64,000 bases of DNA from Streptococcus mitis (GCF_000722765.2 NZ_CP028415.1:1494501-1558500), one strand, 5' to 3'; shown: positions 1 through 10,486, counted from the stretch's first letter. A program made the numbers and translations. Notes: a model not told the origin generated them from the letters alone.

Positions 1-215
1 TCCTGACCGTTGACGAGGACCTCTGGGACCAGCGAATAAGGCAGAGAAAAAGTTCCCACTACATTCTCACTCAGCTGGTCTGCCACAGTCACGCTCATCT
101 GTTCATCCTGCTCCAGACTCGCTTGTCTCTCAGGACTAAGGAGCGCCTGAGCTTGCAACAGCTCGAGGCGCTCTTGGTATGATTTTTTAGAAAATCCATT
201 CCAACTTATCTTCAT
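1..215 (-). CDS. mvaA: Hydroxymethylglutaryl-CoA reductase, N-terminal part
   Basis: Only the first 71 codons are in the window; the gene runs off the left edge. The translation begins MKISWNGFSKKSYQERLELL and continues into a stretch with VADQLSENVVGTFSLPYSL, which I recognise as the start of streptococcal class II HMG-CoA reductase, the enzyme that reduces HMG-CoA to mevalonate. Its ATG overlaps the stop of mvaS (TAATG), so the two genes are translationally coupled and carry out successive steps of the mevalonate pathway. Catalytic residues lie outside the window and cannot be checked. Confidence 0.92.
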   Translation of the reverse strand, partial: MKISWNGFSKKSYQERLELLQAQALLSPERQASLEQDEQMSVTVADQLSENVVGTFSLPYSLVPEVLVNGQ

Positions 216-1387
216 TATTTTTCAACCTTGCTATAACGGCGTTGGTGGTCCACAATTTCAACCAAGGCAAAATCTTGATTTTCATAGCCAGTAAACTGGG
301 CAGAGTTTGTTTCATCCAAGTCCACTTCCTCAAAGAAGACCTTTTCATAGTCTGCAACAGACAGGGCAGTCCGTTGGTTGAGCTTGTTCAAACGGTCTTT
401 ATCCAGATAAGCTTCATATCCTTCAACCAATTCACCACTAAAGAACTCAGCTACAGCCCCACTTCCGTAACTATAAAGGGCAATTTTATCGCCAACCTTC
501 AAGCTATCTGTATTTTCCAAGAGAGACAAGAGTCCGAGGAAGAGGGAACCTGTATAGATATTCCCCACCTTTTGACTGTAGAGAATAGACTGGTCAAAAT
601 GGCTTTGCAAGAGGTCTTTTTTCTCTTGAGGCAAGTTCTTATCCATGATTTTTTTCAAGCCTTTTAGCGCTAATTTAGGGTAAGGCAAGTGGAAGCAAAC
701 AGCTGCAAAATCATCCAAAGTAAGCTGGTAGCGTTTTTGGTATTCAAGCCAAGTCGTTTTCAAACTATCTAGATATTGTTGAGTAGAATAGACACCATTT
801 ACATAAGGAGTTGTTGAGTAATTTGGACGCCAAAAATCCATGATGTCACGAGTCTGAGCCACATTGTCATTATTAAAGGCCATAATGCGTGGATTTTGTG
901 TAATCAACATAGCTACACTTCCAGCACCCTGAGTGGGTTCTCCTGGAGTTTCAATACCGTATTTGGCAATATCACTGGCAATGACTAAAACTTTGGACTC
1001 TGGAGAATTTTCCACATGCAATTTGGCATAATGAAGGGCCGCTGTCGCTCCATAGCAAGCTTCTTTAATCTCGAAACTACGAGCAAAGGGCTGGATGCCC
1101 AGCAAACCATGCACAAAGACGGCTGCAGCTTTACTTTGATCAATTCCTGACTCAGTAGCCACAATGACCATATCAATTTCTGCTCTTTCTTGCTCAGTTA
1201 AAATAGAGTCACTAGCACTGGCCGCCAAGGTCACGATATCCTCAGTTAGGGGCGCAATACTCAATTCCTTGAGCAAGAGTCCTTTACTTAATTTTTCAGG
1301 GTCAATTCCCCTTGCTTCTGCTAAGTCTTGTAATTTCAAGACATATTGACTGGTCGCAAAACCAATCTTATCAATACCGATTGTCAT
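215..1387 (-). CDS. mvaS: Hydroxymethylglutaryl-CoA synthase
   Basis: It condenses acetyl-CoA with acetoacetyl-CoA to give HMG-CoA, the entry to the mevalonate route to isoprenoids. The 390-residue protein has the family's usual length. Visible catalytic residues are Cys111 in KEACYGATAALHY and Glu79 in VIVATES; the GSG loop near YSYGSGAVAEFF is also present. The frame is open upstream to an ATG at 1411, but I chose the ATG at 1387 because AGAGGT lies 5 bases before it and the protein then begins MTIGIDKIGFATSQYVL, the family's typical start. It overlaps mvaA by one base. Confidence 0.95.
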   Translation of the reverse strand: MTIGIDKIGFATSQYVLKLQDLAEARGIDPEKLSKGLLLKELSIAPLTEDIVTLAASASDSILTEQERAEIDMVIVATESGIDQSKAAAVFVHGLLGIQPFARSFEIKEACYGATAALHYAKLHVENSPESKVLVIASDIAKYGIETPGEPTQGAGSVAMLITQNPRIMAFNNDNVAQTRDIMDFWRPNYSTTPYVNGVYSTQQYLDSLKTTWLEYQKRYQLTLDDFAAVCFHLPYPKLALKGLKKIMDKNLPQEKKDLLQSHFDQSILYSQKVGNIYTGSLFLGLLSLLENTDSLKVGDKIALYSYGSGAVAEFFSGELVEGYEAYLDKDRLNKLNQRTALSVADYEKVFFEEVDLDETNSAQFTGYENQDFALVEIVDHQRRYSKVEK

Positions 1388-1431
1388 ATTTACCTCTGTT
1401 TTATCATTCATGTAAAAAATCGTTCTATACT

Positions 1432-1442
1432 ATTTTATCACA
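1432..1442 (-). promoter_or_regulatory. Extended -10 promoter for mvaS-mvaA
   Basis: Read on the minus strand the site is TGTGATAAAAT, an extended -10 (TnTGnTAnAAT) 45 bases upstream of the mvaS start. No good -35 is visible, which is usual for extended -10 promoters in streptococci. Confidence 0.5.
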
Positions 1443-1460
1443 AATAGCAGTAAAAGAGAG

Positions 1461-1489
1461 AAAAAAGACTTGATTCACCAAATCAAGTC
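1461..1489 (-). terminator. Rho-independent terminator after the exporter pair
   Basis: On the minus strand GACTTGATT pairs with AATCAAGTC around a five-base loop and is followed by six T. It sits just after the stop of the small exporter subunit gene and before the mvaS promoter. Confidence 0.8.
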
Positions 1490-1499
1490 TCTTATGAAT

Positions 1500-1949
1500 C
1501 TAACTTTTATGCTGTTTTCGTAAGTGAGAATAAAGTCTGAGAATTACTGTTCCGCTAGCCATGCCAATAGAGATTACCAAAGCCAACATAACAACCAAGG
1601 TTGCACTGGCAATGGCATGACTGTAATCTCCTGTCACAAAAAAGGCAGTTGTCCGATAGGAGAGATAACCTGGAACCAGAGGTGCCAAGATGGCTAAGAT
1701 AAAGACCACAGCAGGTGTCTTATAAAGAATACTTAAAATCTGGCTGACACAAGAACCGATAATGGCTGCAATAAAAGTAGCTACAATGACATTGGTTGGT
1801 TCCTTGAGCAAAAGATAAATTAGCCAGACAGCCATGCCCAAAATCCCTCCAGGTAAGAGCATAGAGCGTTGAACATTGAGTACAATTAAAAAAGTGATAA
1901 TAGCAAGAAGACTTGCTACTGCTTGTAATAAAAAGGTTGTTAGTGTCAT
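1500..1949 (-). CDS. Threonine/serine exporter-like protein, small subunit (ThrE_2 / YjjB type)
   Basis: A 149-residue integral membrane protein with four to five hydrophobic segments and the LLPGGILGMAVWLIY and LAPLVPGYLSYR motifs typical of the C-terminal half of ThrE-type exporters (YjjB-like). In this family the transporter is often split into two genes, and here the larger half lies one base upstream. Split pairs have been linked to export of threonine/serine or of succinate; the sequence does not tell which substrate applies. No strong ribosome binding site is visible, so coupling to the upstream gene is likely. Confidence 0.75.
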   Translation of the reverse strand: MTLTTFLLQAVASLLAIITFLIVLNVQRSMLLPGGILGMAVWLIYLLLKEPTNVIVATFIAAIIGSCVSQILSILYKTPAVVFILAILAPLVPGYLSYRTTAFFVTGDYSHAIASATLVVMLALVISIGMASGTVILRLYSHLRKQHKS

Positions 1950-1950
1950 A

Positions 1951-2709
1951 TTAGTTCATCAATACCAAGGCGACAGAAGTTCCTGCCCCTAAAGCAAGGG
2001 TAATGAGCAGGGATTCAAACATCTTACTCATACCAGAGTTTATGTGGTTAGTCATAATATCACGAACCGCATTAGTCAAGGCAATCCCTGGCACAAACGG
2101 CATGACCGCACCAGCTATAATCAAATCTGCCGTTGAAGGAAAACCTGTGTAGCGAGCCCAAAACTGGGCAATCATCCCAAATACAAAAGCTCCAGCAAAG
2201 GCTGTCACAAAGGGAATTCGGATAAACTTCTCTACATAGAGGGAAAAGGCAAAACCAAAAAAGGTAGCCACTCCTGCCCCAAGTGCATCGTAGATATTTC
2301 CACTAAACATAACCGAAAAGAAAGGAGCACTAAAGGTCGCAGCCAAAGTTACCTGCAACTTAGTATAAGGAAGGGATTGGGCTTGCAAGGCCTTCAATTG
2401 CTTGAAGGCTGTCTCTAAATCAAGCTTTCCTCCTACCAACTGACGAGAAATCTGATTCACATCGCAGACTTTTTCGATATTATAAGAAGAGGAAGTCACG
2501 CGTTTCATTCGCGAAATATTGGTATTTTCAATGGAGAAAAAGATAGCGGCAGGCATGGCAAGAACATTGCAATCCACAATCCCCTGCGAATGCGCAATCC
2601 GAATCATGGTATCTTCTACACGATGAATCTCTGAACCACTTTTGAGGAGAATGGTTCCTGCTAGCATAATCACATCGATGACGGCATTTAATTCTCTTGA
2701 TTCTTCCAT
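1951..2709 (-). CDS. Threonine/serine exporter-like protein, large subunit (ThrE / YjjP type, DUF1212)
   Basis: A 252-residue protein with a soluble N-terminal half containing the family's KSGSEIHRVEDTM motif near residues 23-36, followed by about five membrane segments from residue 115 on. This is the standard split-ThrE arrangement, with the YjjB-like partner directly downstream. The start is supported by AAGGAGG seven bases before the ATG. The role in small-metabolite export is inferred from the family; the substrate is unknown. Confidence 0.78.
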   Translation of the reverse strand: MEESRELNAVIDVIMLAGTILLKSGSEIHRVEDTMIRIAHSQGIVDCNVLAMPAAIFFSIENTNISRMKRVTSSSYNIEKVCDVNQISRQLVGGKLDLETAFKQLKALQAQSLPYTKLQVTLAATFSAPFFSVMFSGNIYDALGAGVATFFGFAFSLYVEKFIRIPFVTAFAGAFVFGMIAQFWARYTGFPSTADLIIAGAVMPFVPGIALTNAVRDIMTNHINSGMSKMFESLLITLALGAGTSVALVLMN

Positions 2710-2756
2710 GCGTCCCTCCTTTTATCAACTTCCTCTATTCTATCACAAATCTTGAG

Positions 2757-2794
2757 TCAAAAAAAATCTTTGCCATGAAATCATGACAAAGATT
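2757..2794 (-). terminator. Terminator of the gmk-stkP operon
   Basis: On the minus strand AATCTTTGTCATGA pairs imperfectly with a mirror arm ending CAAAGATT, followed by eight T. It begins 10 bases after the stkP stop, so it closes the long operon. Confidence 0.8.
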
Positions 2795-2803
2795 CTAGTA
2801 TCA

Positions 2804-4705
2804 TTATGGATTATTTGGGGAAGTATCTCCTCGTTGTGAATTACCTTGCGAGTTTCCTTGTGTTGGAGTGGTTTCTGCATTCCCCGGCTCGTTAGGTTTC
2901 CGAGAAGAACTAGACGACGAAGAAGAAGATGAGGATGAAGATGTTGAAGAAGTATGAGTTTGTTTTGCTTTATAAATAGAAATTTTAACACGAGTAGTGC
3001 TCAAGTCTACTTTTTCGCCTGCTTTTGGACTTTGCTCTACAACAGTCCCCTCAGCAGTTCCTTCAGGAGCTTTAGACACTTCTACAACTTCGATATTAGC
3101 TTTTTTAATGTCATATATCTCTGTAAGATTATTGACTGCAAATTCTCGACTAGAACCAATATAGCTTGGCATTGAAATAGAATTTACTTTTTTAGCAACT
3201 GTCAAAACTATTTGAGTTGCCTTGCTAAGATCATAGGTTGTTCCCTCCGGCAAACTTTGTTTCATGATTGTACCGGCTTCGATTTCGTTGGATTCTTCTT
3301 CCTCAATCTTAATCAGATTTTCTGGAACCTTCTTACCTTTCAACTCTGCCACTACATCACTGGACCTTCTTCCGAGATAATTTCCGAGTTGGAAAGACTG
3401 CTGACCAGAAGACACAATCAAATTAATTTTTGTTCCTTCTTTGCGTGTCGTACCAGCGTCAGGATCGGTACGAATAACACGACCTTCTTCAACCTTATCA
3501 CTAGCCTCTGTTTTTTCTTCACCAACCTCAAAATTGGCTTTCTTAAGTGCTTCTTTAGCCTCAGCAACCGTCTGACCTGCCACATTTGGAATGGCAATGG
3601 TAGCGGGCGTTCTATATAAAATCCATACCAAGGATGCCACAACCAACAAGAAGGTCGCAAATAAAATTGGATAACGTGCTTTCATGCGACGGCGTTTGGT
3701 TGGCTTTGGACTAGGTACCGTTTTTTCTGTCTGATGAGGTTGGGGCTTAGGTTGAGGTCTTTCCTCTTGTACCGGAGCTTTAGGAATAGAAGTCAGAGTA
3801 CTTTGTGGAACTTTAGGAAGAGTTTTAGTATCTGCCTTAGTTGCATCATCAAAGACCAACTTTGGTTCATTGCGACGATTGTAAGACAAACTACTAGACA
3901 AATCCACATACATTTCAGCGACTGATTTGTAACGATCTGTTAATTTCTTAGCAGTTGCCTTAATAACAACATTCTCTAAAGCCTGAGGTACAGATGGATT
4001 TTCAGCTATAACCGATGGCAGCGGTTTCTGGAAATGCTGGAGGGCGATGGTCACTGCACTATCCCCATCGTAAGGAATATGACCTGTCAGCATCTCATAG
4101 AAAATAATCCCCATGGCATAGATATCACTCTGCACAGTTGCTTTAGAACCACGCGCCTGCTCTGGCGATAAATAATGAACTGAACCTAGCATTGAGTTGG
4201 TCTGAGTCAGACTCGTCTCTGCAAAGGCTACTGCAATCCCAAAGTCTGTAACCTTGGCAGTCCCATCTGGGGTCAAAAGGATATTTTGCGGTTTCAAGTC
4301 CCTGTGAACAATTCCTCGAGTATGGGCTAAGCGCATAGCCAAGAGGATTTGTCCCATGATTCGAATCGCTTCTTCATTTGAAAGAGGGTGATGTTCCTTG
4401 ATATAGCGTTTGAGGTCTAATCCAGCAACATATTCCATTGCGAGATACTGTTGTCCCTCTTCTTCACCGATATCTGTAATCCGAACGATATGAGGATGGT
4501 CCAGATCTGCCATAGCTCTCGCTTCCCGCTGAAAACGAGCCACTGCAATAGGATCTGTCTGGTAGTTGGTCCTCAGGACCTTCACTGCCACTTCTTCACC
4601 GTCCAAAATCAAATCCTTGGCCAAATAGACATCTGCCATGCCTCCTCGACCAATTTGTTTGATAATCCGATACCGCCCGGCAAAAATCTTGCCGATTTGG
4701 ATCAT
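2804..4705 (-). CDS. stkP: Eukaryotic-type Ser/Thr kinase with PASTA domains
   Basis: Membrane kinase that coordinates septal and peripheral wall synthesis in streptococci, phosphorylating DivIVA, KhpB/Jag and other division proteins. The kinase domain spans residues 1-273, with Lys42 (EVAVKVL), the HRDLKPQN loop (Asp136) and DFG at 154-156. A proline-rich linker leads to one membrane helix at about 343-362. Outside are three PASTA repeats, roughly 366-431, 433-503 and 504-578, then a serine-rich tail to residue 633. From memory, pneumococcal StkP is 659 residues with four PASTA repeats, so this protein lacks the terminal repeat and carries a Ser tail instead. Its ATG overlaps the phpP stop (ATGA). 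Confidence 0.95.
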   Translation of the reverse strand: MIQIGKIFAGRYRIIKQIGRGGMADVYLAKDLILDGEEVAVKVLRTNYQTDPIAVARFQREARAMADLDHPHIVRITDIGEEEGQQYLAMEYVAGLDLKRYIKEHHPLSNEEAIRIMGQILLAMRLAHTRGIVHRDLKPQNILLTPDGTAKVTDFGIAVAFAETSLTQTNSMLGSVHYLSPEQARGSKATVQSDIYAMGIIFYEMLTGHIPYDGDSAVTIALQHFQKPLPSVIAENPSVPQALENVVIKATAKKLTDRYKSVAEMYVDLSSSLSYNRRNEPKLVFDDATKADTKTLPKVPQSTLTSIPKAPVQEERPQPKPQPHQTEKTVPSPKPTKRRRMKARYPILFATFLLVVASLVWILYRTPATIAIPNVAGQTVAEAKEALKKANFEVGEEKTEASDKVEEGRVIRTDPDAGTTRKEGTKINLIVSSGQQSFQLGNYLGRRSSDVVAELKGKKVPENLIKIEEEESNEIEAGTIMKQSLPEGTTYDLSKATQIVLTVAKKVNSISMPSYIGSSREFAVNNLTEIYDIKKANIEVVEVSKAPEGTAEGTVVEQSPKAGEKVDLSTTRVKISIYKAKQTHTSSTSSSSSSSSSSSSSRKPNEPGNAETTPTQGNSQGNSQRGDTSPNNP

Positions 4706-5442
4706 TCTGTTGCCTCCTCATTAACAGCAATAAGGGCAACTGTGATATTATCCAATCCACCAGCATTGTTGGCAAAACGGATCAAGGTTGCTGCCTTATC
4801 TGCCAAAGAAATATCGCTGGTTACAATATCAGAAATCTCACTGCCTGAAATCATATTTGTCAAGCCATCACTATTGAGTAAGAGATAGTCTCCCGGCTCA
4901 AGGGTAATCATTCCAAAATCAGGCTGAATTTCGTCTTTTTGACCGATTGACTGGGTAATAATATTTTTCTGTGGATGGCTAGCAGCTTCTTCAGGTGTCA
5001 ATTGACCAGCCTTGAGCAATTCATTGACCAAGGAATGGTCGCTCGTTAACTGGTGATATTCTTCTCCACGAATCAAACCGATACGAGAATCCCCAATGTG
5101 GGCATAGATAGCCTGATTATCAATAATGGCTACAGCCTCAAGGGTTGTTCCCATTCCTTTATAGGCTTCATTTTGTCCCAATTGGTTAATCCTTTGATTT
5201 TCAATCTCAAGGTTGTTAGCAAACCATTCACGTACTTCATTAACTGTATCGATTTGAGTATCGACCCAAGCTACACCTAGGTCTGTTACCGCCATTTCAC
5301 TAGCGATATTCCCTGCGCGATGACCTCCCATACCATCAGCTAGGATAATCATAGTACGTCCAGCTCTATTGACATAGTGGTTGACATAGTCTTGGTTATT
5401 TGTTCGTTTCTGACCAACATCTGTTAATAATGAAATTTCCAT
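4702..5442 (-). CDS. phpP: PP2C-type protein phosphatase, partner of StkP
   Basis: A 246-residue soluble Mn/Mg-dependent phosphatase that dephosphorylates StkP and its targets. PP2C motifs are visible: RTNNQDYVN near the start, [15 protein letters not shown] around residues 35-49, HIGDSRIG near 116-123, NSDGLTNM near 191, and GLDNITVAL at the end. The four-base overlap with stkP couples synthesis of the kinase and phosphatase, the normal arrangement in Firmicutes. Confidence 0.95.
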   Translation of the reverse strand: MEISLLTDVGQKRTNNQDYVNHYVNRAGRTMIILADGMGGHRAGNIASEMAVTDLGVAWVDTQIDTVNEVREWFANNLEIENQRINQLGQNEAYKGMGTTLEAVAIIDNQAIYAHIGDSRIGLIRGEEYHQLTSDHSLVNELLKAGQLTPEEAASHPQKNIITQSIGQKDEIQPDFGMITLEPGDYLLLNSDGLTNMISGSEISDIVTSDISLADKAATLIRFANNAGGLDNITVALIAVNEEATE

Positions 5443-5456
5443 GTGTTAGTTCCTTC

Positions 5457-6772
5457 CTAATCCGATATCTTGCGAAATTGACTGATGAAGAATCCATCAC
5501 TTCCATACAATTCAGGGGTGATGAGGATACAGCCATCTTTCATGATATCCTTACATTCATGTTCTAGCGTTACCTGCTCAAATTCAGGATGACTTTCTAA
5601 AAATGCCTGTACGACTTGAAAGTTCTCCTCTGAGACGATAGTACAGGTACTATAAGTTATTATACCACCTTTGCCTAGTGTTTGACAAACACTACCTAAT
5701 ATTTCTAGCTGAATTTCCTGCAAGGACGCGAAATCTGCCGTTTCTTTATTGTATTTGATGTCTGGTTTTCGACGCAGAAGACCAATTCCTGAACAGGGAG
5801 CATCTACCAAAATCTTATCAAAAGAATCCCGACTAAAAAACTCATGCACCTTTCTGGCATCCAATTTTTGCGTTTGAATCCGATCTGCAACTCCTAAACG
5901 TTGGGCATTTTCTTGGATTAAGTCCAACTTGTGGTCATACAAGTCCAAAGCAGTGACCTGACCTGTCGTGAGATAAGAGGCTATATGGGCTGTTTTTCCA
6001 CCCGGAGCCGCACAGGCATCTAGAACCTGCTCATCACCTTGTAAATCGAGCGTCGGAGCAACCAATTGACTAGACTCGTCTTGGATGGTAATGGTTCCAT
6101 CCGCAAACAAATTATGGCCTGCAAAATGCCCTTGTTCCTTAACCAGACCAGTGGTTGCTAAAAGGGAATTATTCGCCTCCAACAAGACTTGAATTTCCTC
6201 TTTTCGGCTTAAATCAGCCACACGAATACTGGCCTTGTTGCGCACTAACAGGCTTTCAAAGATAGCTTGTGCTCGCTCTTCACCGTACTCTTCCTTAAGT
6301 TTAGACACCAACCAAACCGGAAGAGAATAGGCAATGGAATCACGCTTGTTTTTCGTTTGATGCTGGCAATATCTGGCCAGCCTTCACGCAGAATACGACG
6401 AAGGAGGGCATTGACCAATTTTTCACTGCCTTTTTTACGGACTTTGGCTAGTTCTACCGCTTCATTAACCACAGCATGGTCTGGAATCTTATCCAGATAG
6501 CGGAGCTGGTAGGCACTCATGAGGAGAAGGACATAAAGCCAACTGTCTAACTGGTCTCTGTCTTCGATAAAGTGGGATAGGTACCATTCCAGAGTCAGTT
6601 TACGGGCTACCGTTCCATAGACCAGCTCGGTCACCAAGCCCTTGTCTGCTGCCGAAAGTTGACTTCCCTTGAGATGCTTATTTAAGGCAATATTTGAGTA
6701 TGCTTGATTGACAAAAACATCCTCTAATACTGCTAGGGCTAAACTTCTAGCCGTTTCTACTTTAGTCACCAA
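5457..6772 (-). pseudogene. rsmB: 16S rRNA m5C967 methyltransferase RsmB (Sun), frameshifted
   Basis: The gene is present along its full length but in two frames. The N-terminal NusB-like part (6772 to about 6350) reads TARSLALAVLEDVFVNQAYSN up to LREGWPDIASIKRK, then leaves frame and stops at 6245. The rest, with the SAM-binding APGGKTAHIA, the DAPCSGIGLLRRKPDIKYN loop and the catalytic YSTCT, continues in the next frame to 5457. One extra A in the A-tract at 6349-6353 (minus-strand AAAAA) restores a single frame of about 437 residues. It could be a sequencing error, a real loss, or two separate peptides. The start is TTG at 6772 or GTG at 6769, with AGGAG upstream, and overlaps the end of fmt. 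Confidence 0.88.
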
Positions 6773-7697
6773 ATCGTTCTCCTACAGTCAATGTCCGTCC
6801 AACTCCGTTGAGGAAGGAAGCAATGTCCATCTTAGGCTTACCAGCTGGCTGCACTTGTTTGAGAGACAAAGCTCCTTCAGCCGTTGCGACAATCAATTCT
6901 TTCTTGCCGATAGAGAGGATCTCACCTGGATTTCCCTGACCATCTACTGGTAGGGCTTCATAAATCTTAAAGCGGTCGCCCTTAAGGAAAGTATGGGCAA
7001 CAGGCCAAGGGTTCATCCCACGGATTTGGTTAAAGAGTTGACGATTGCTTTTATTCCAGTCCAGTTTTTCTTCCTCTGGCTTGATGTTTGGCGAGAAAGT
7101 AACTTGACTTGGATCCTGGGGTTCAGGTTTGAGATCACCAGCAATGTAGGCAGGCAAAGTGTCCAAAAGCAAATCACGACCAACTAGCGCCAATTTCTCA
7201 AACAAGGTGCCGACATTGTCCTCATCCGTAATCGGAATACTACGACGAGAAATCATATCCCCTGCATCCATTTCCTTAACCATTTCCATAATGGTCACAC
7301 CAACTTCCTCATCCCCTTGAATCAAGGCATAATGGATTGGCGCTCCACCACGGTGTTTAGGAAGAAGAGAAGCGTGAACATTGACCGCAAAATCCATGCT
7401 ATCAAGGAGTTTACTTGGGAGAAACTGGCCAAAAGCAGCAGTCACAATTCCATCTGCTCCTAGCTTCATAATAGCTTCCATCTCTGGACTTCCAGATAAT
7501 TTTTCAGGTTGGTAGATAGGAAGTCCTGCTTCTTTGGCAGCCTGCTTGACTGGGGTTTCTTGGATCACTTTTTTACGACCAACAGCACGGTCTGGCTGGG
7601 TCACGACGGCTAGAATTTCGTAACGGTCATCTGTCAAAAGTCCTTTTAAGACTGTTGCTGAAAAGTCGGGGGTCCCCATAAAGATTAGTTTTGTCAT
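6762..7697 (-). CDS. fmt: Methionyl-tRNA formyltransferase
   Basis: It formylates initiator Met-tRNA using 10-formyl-tetrahydrofolate. The 311-residue length is normal. Visible family signatures are [15 protein letters not shown] at the N-terminus, the catalytic [20 protein letters not shown] region around residues 108-127 (Asn, His), and the Asp in [11 protein letters not shown]. The C-terminal OB-like tRNA-binding domain follows from about residue 210. It lies 12 bases after priA and overlaps rsmB by a few codons within the long operon. Confidence 0.96.
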   Translation of the reverse strand: MTKLIFMGTPDFSATVLKGLLTDDRYEILAVVTQPDRAVGRKKVIQETPVKQAAKEAGLPIYQPEKLSGSPEMEAIMKLGADGIVTAAFGQFLPSKLLDSMDFAVNVHASLLPKHRGGAPIHYALIQGDEEVGVTIMEMVKEMDAGDMISRRSIPITDEDNVGTLFEKLALVGRDLLLDTLPAYIAGDLKPEPQDPSQVTFSPNIKPEEEKLDWNKSNRQLFNQIRGMNPWPVAHTFLKGDRFKIYEALPVDGQGNPGEILSIGKKELIVATAEGALSLKQVQPAGKPKMDIASFLNGVGRTLTVGERFGD

Positions 7698-7709
7698 ATC
7701 TTCTCCTTC

Positions 7710-10106
7710 TTATAAAAATTGCTGTGGCTCATGGTCAATGCTGAGACGGAGCTCACTATTTTCCCGTTCTTGAGTTAGGGCCAAGACCTTGTTGAGGGTC
7801 GGCCCCAGCTCATCTTCTAAACGGTATTTAATTAAAATCTGGTAATGATAGAGGTTGTGGGTACGAGCAATAGGTTTTGGCGTTGGCCCTAGAATGTGAC
7901 TGGTCTCTGACAAGCCTGACCGCAAAATATTCATAACTTCATAGGCACGTTTGACCACCTCTTCTTCTTTCTTGTGAGAAAGGGTAATTCCAATCGTGAA
8001 ATAGTAAGGTGGATAACCTAGTTGCCGTCTGATTCCCATTTCATAAGCATAAAATCCTTCGTAGTCCTGATCTTTGGCAAACCGAATAGCATAATGCTGA
8101 GGATTATAAGACTGGATCAAGACCTGACCTGCTTTTTCAGCCCGTCCTGCTCGACCTGCCACCTGAGTTAAGAGTTGGAAGGTTCTCTCAGAAGAACGGA
8201 AATCAGGAAGATTCAAAGCTGTATCCGCATTTAGAACTCCGACTAAGGTCACATTTGGAAAATCCAAGCCCTTGGCAATCATCTGAGTACCTAGCAAGAT
8301 ATCTGCTTCTCCTCGTCCAAACTGGTCAAGAAGAGATTGATGACTACCTTTCTTACGAGTCGTATCCACATCCATCCGCAAAATGCGGGCCTGGGGAAAG
8401 AGTTCTGCCAGCTCGTCATAAGCCTTCTGTGTCCCTGTCCCATAGTAACGAATACTTCGGCTCTTACAGTTAGGACAGACCTGTGGAATATCCTTCGAAA
8501 AACCACAATAATGACAATTCATGGTCTTGGTATCCATGTGCAAGGTTAGAGAAATGTCACAGTTGGGACAAGTATCCACCGTCCCACACTCCCGACACAT
8601 GACAAAGCTAGAATATCCACGGCGATTGAGCATGAGAACCACCTGCTCTTTTTTAGCCAGACGATCCTGAATAGCTTCTAGCAAAGGGGGCGTAAAATTT
8701 GACGTCTCATTTTGTCCGATATAGTCTCGAAAGTCAATCACTTGAACCTCAGGGATTGTAGCCAAAGGATTGGCACGTTGCGTCAGATGTAAGTGTTGAT
8801 AGACACCTTTTCCAGCCCGAGCACGGCTCTCTAAGCTCGGTGTCGCAGACCCAAGCACCAAAGCTGCTCGATTATACTGGGCCCGTAAAATAGCGACCTC
8901 TCGAGCATGGTAACGAGGATTGCTGTCCTGCTTATAAGTCGCTTCATGCTCTTCATCAATAATCATAACACCTAGATTTTTCAGTGGAGCAAAGATAGCC
9001 GATCTGGCGCCAACAACAACTTGAGCATCGCCACGTTCTACCTTGCGCCATTCGTCATACTTTTCACCATTGGATAGGCCTGAGTGAAGAATGGCAACCT
9101 TGGCACCAAAACGAGCGATAAAACGCTCCGTCATCTGAGGGGTCAAGGAAATCTCAGGTACCAGCAAAATAGCTGTCTTGCCCCTATCCAAGGCCCCTTG
9201 GATAATCTGCAAGTAAACCTCGGTCTTCCCACTTCCTGTAATCCCTTGAAGGAGGAAGGGAGGATGATGACTGCCAATCGCACTGGCAACCGCATCACGC
9301 GCCTGTCTTTGCTCTGGATTCAATTCCAAAGGCTGACTTACTTCAATCCCTTCAAAATAAGCAGCCGAGCGTTGAACTTCCTTTTGGACTATGGTCACAG
9401 CACCTTGTTCTACAAAGAAGTTGACTTGCTCCCGCGAGTAGGACTCTAACAAACTAGCCAAGGAAGCACTCTCAGGATGAGACAGCAAGTAATCTCTCAG
9501 TTCCAACTTTTTCTTGGCACGTGTAGAAATCTCTACACTTTCTAATTGAGCAAGGTCTACCTCATACCAAGACTGAGTCTTGACCTTCTTTTGATCAATC
9601 GCCTGATATTCTAGACCAAGCAGGCCTTTTCTAGTCAAACGCATCATTTCAGCTTGCTTACCTAAATCTAGAGAAGAAAAGGCAAGTGAATCTTCTGAAC
9701 CAAACAAGCGCTCTCGGTCTTCATGACTTAGGCCTTCCAGAGGATAGAGAATCTTGTCATAGCTGGAGTTTAGAAATCCCGGTAACATAGCCTTGAGGAT
9801 AGAGATTTTATAAGAAAAGACGGACTTTCGTAGCTCTTCAGCTAGCCAGAGTTGTTCTTGCGTGAGAACAGGAGAAAAATCCAGCACCTCCGCAATATCT
9901 TTTAAATCTTGATTAGCCTCTTCTTCATCCAATCGGGACTCCAAACCAAGAACAATCCCTTGAATCAGGCGATTTCCCTTACCAAAAGGCACATGAACCC
10001 TCATCCCAACTTCCAGCATCCCCTCAAATTCCTCAGGAATCCTGTAACTATAGGGCTGATCCGTCTGCATCAAGGGCACATCTACGATAATCTTAGCTAT
10101 AGACAT
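7710..10106 (-). CDS. priA: Primosomal replication-restart helicase PriA
   Basis: A 798-residue superfamily 2 DNA helicase that recognises abandoned forks and reloads the replisome. The N-terminal 3'-DNA-binding domain is followed by the helicase core with Walker A GITGSGKTEVYLQ and Walker B IIDEEHEATYKQ. A cysteine cluster binds two zinc ions (CRECGTVDTCPNC, then CHYCGFS and CPNCKS). Helicase motif VI appears as QVAGRAGRAEKAGQ. Length and domain order are normal. It follows rpoZ after about 65 bases and precedes fmt. Confidence 0.97.
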   Translation of the reverse strand: MSIAKIIVDVPLMQTDQPYSYRIPEEFEGMLEVGMRVHVPFGKGNRLIQGIVLGLESRLDEEEANQDLKDIAEVLDFSPVLTQEQLWLAEELRKSVFSYKISILKAMLPGFLNSSYDKILYPLEGLSHEDRERLFGSEDSLAFSSLDLGKQAEMMRLTRKGLLGLEYQAIDQKKVKTQSWYEVDLAQLESVEISTRAKKKLELRDYLLSHPESASLASLLESYSREQVNFFVEQGAVTIVQKEVQRSAAYFEGIEVSQPLELNPEQRQARDAVASAIGSHHPPFLLQGITGSGKTEVYLQIIQGALDRGKTAILLVPEISLTPQMTERFIARFGAKVAILHSGLSNGEKYDEWRKVERGDAQVVVGARSAIFAPLKNLGVMIIDEEHEATYKQDSNPRYHAREVAILRAQYNRAALVLGSATPSLESRARAGKGVYQHLHLTQRANPLATIPEVQVIDFRDYIGQNETSNFTPPLLEAIQDRLAKKEQVVLMLNRRGYSSFVMCRECGTVDTCPNCDISLTLHMDTKTMNCHYCGFSKDIPQVCPNCKSRSIRYYGTGTQKAYDELAELFPQARILRMDVDTTRKKGSHQSLLDQFGRGEADILLGTQMIAKGLDFPNVTLVGVLNADTALNLPDFRSSERTFQLLTQVAGRAGRAEKAGQVLIQSYNPQHYAIRFAKDQDYEGFYAYEMGIRRQLGYPPYYFTIGITLSHKKEEEVVKRAYEVMNILRSGLSETSHILGPTPKPIARTHNLYHYQILIKYRLEDELGPTLNKVLALTQERENSELRLSIDHEPQQFL

Positions 10107-10171
10107 CTTCTCACCTCCTCCTTGTCAGTACATTCTTGCAATAGAAAAAATAAGATTGAGTCCCCCCAACC

Positions 10172-10486
10172 TTAAATTTTTTCACCATCTTCTTTTTCTT
10201 TAGCAATTTGCTCTTTGATTTTCTTTTCTTCTTCTTCTTTGCGGCGTTTTTCTTCTTCGATACGGCGACGCACAGCTTCACGTTTTCCTTCTGGATCTGG
10301 GTGAATTGTAACGTTTCCTGATTCGATTTCTTCTAAAGCGCGAAGAGTTGATTTTTCAGACTTGAAACCTTGAGTTGCTGGCGCACCTGCTTCTAATTCG
10401 TGGGCACGTTTTGCTTCCAAGATTACGAGTGAATATTTTGATGGAACCTTGTCGAGCAAGGTATCAATAGAGGGTTTTAACATCAT
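10172..10486 (-). CDS. rpoZ: RNA polymerase omega subunit
   Basis: A 104-residue small subunit that stabilises the beta-prime subunit. The conserved N-terminal region [20 protein letters not shown] and the AKRAHEL helix are clear. The C-terminal third is an extended run of charged residues ([17 protein letters not shown]), common in streptococcal omega. It sits between gmk and priA, as in most Firmicutes, 24 bases after gmk. Confidence 0.95.

Noticed and set aside
1388..1411. Longer start for mvaS at 1411
   Set aside because: The ATG at 1387 has a well-placed AGAGGT and gives the conserved N-terminus.
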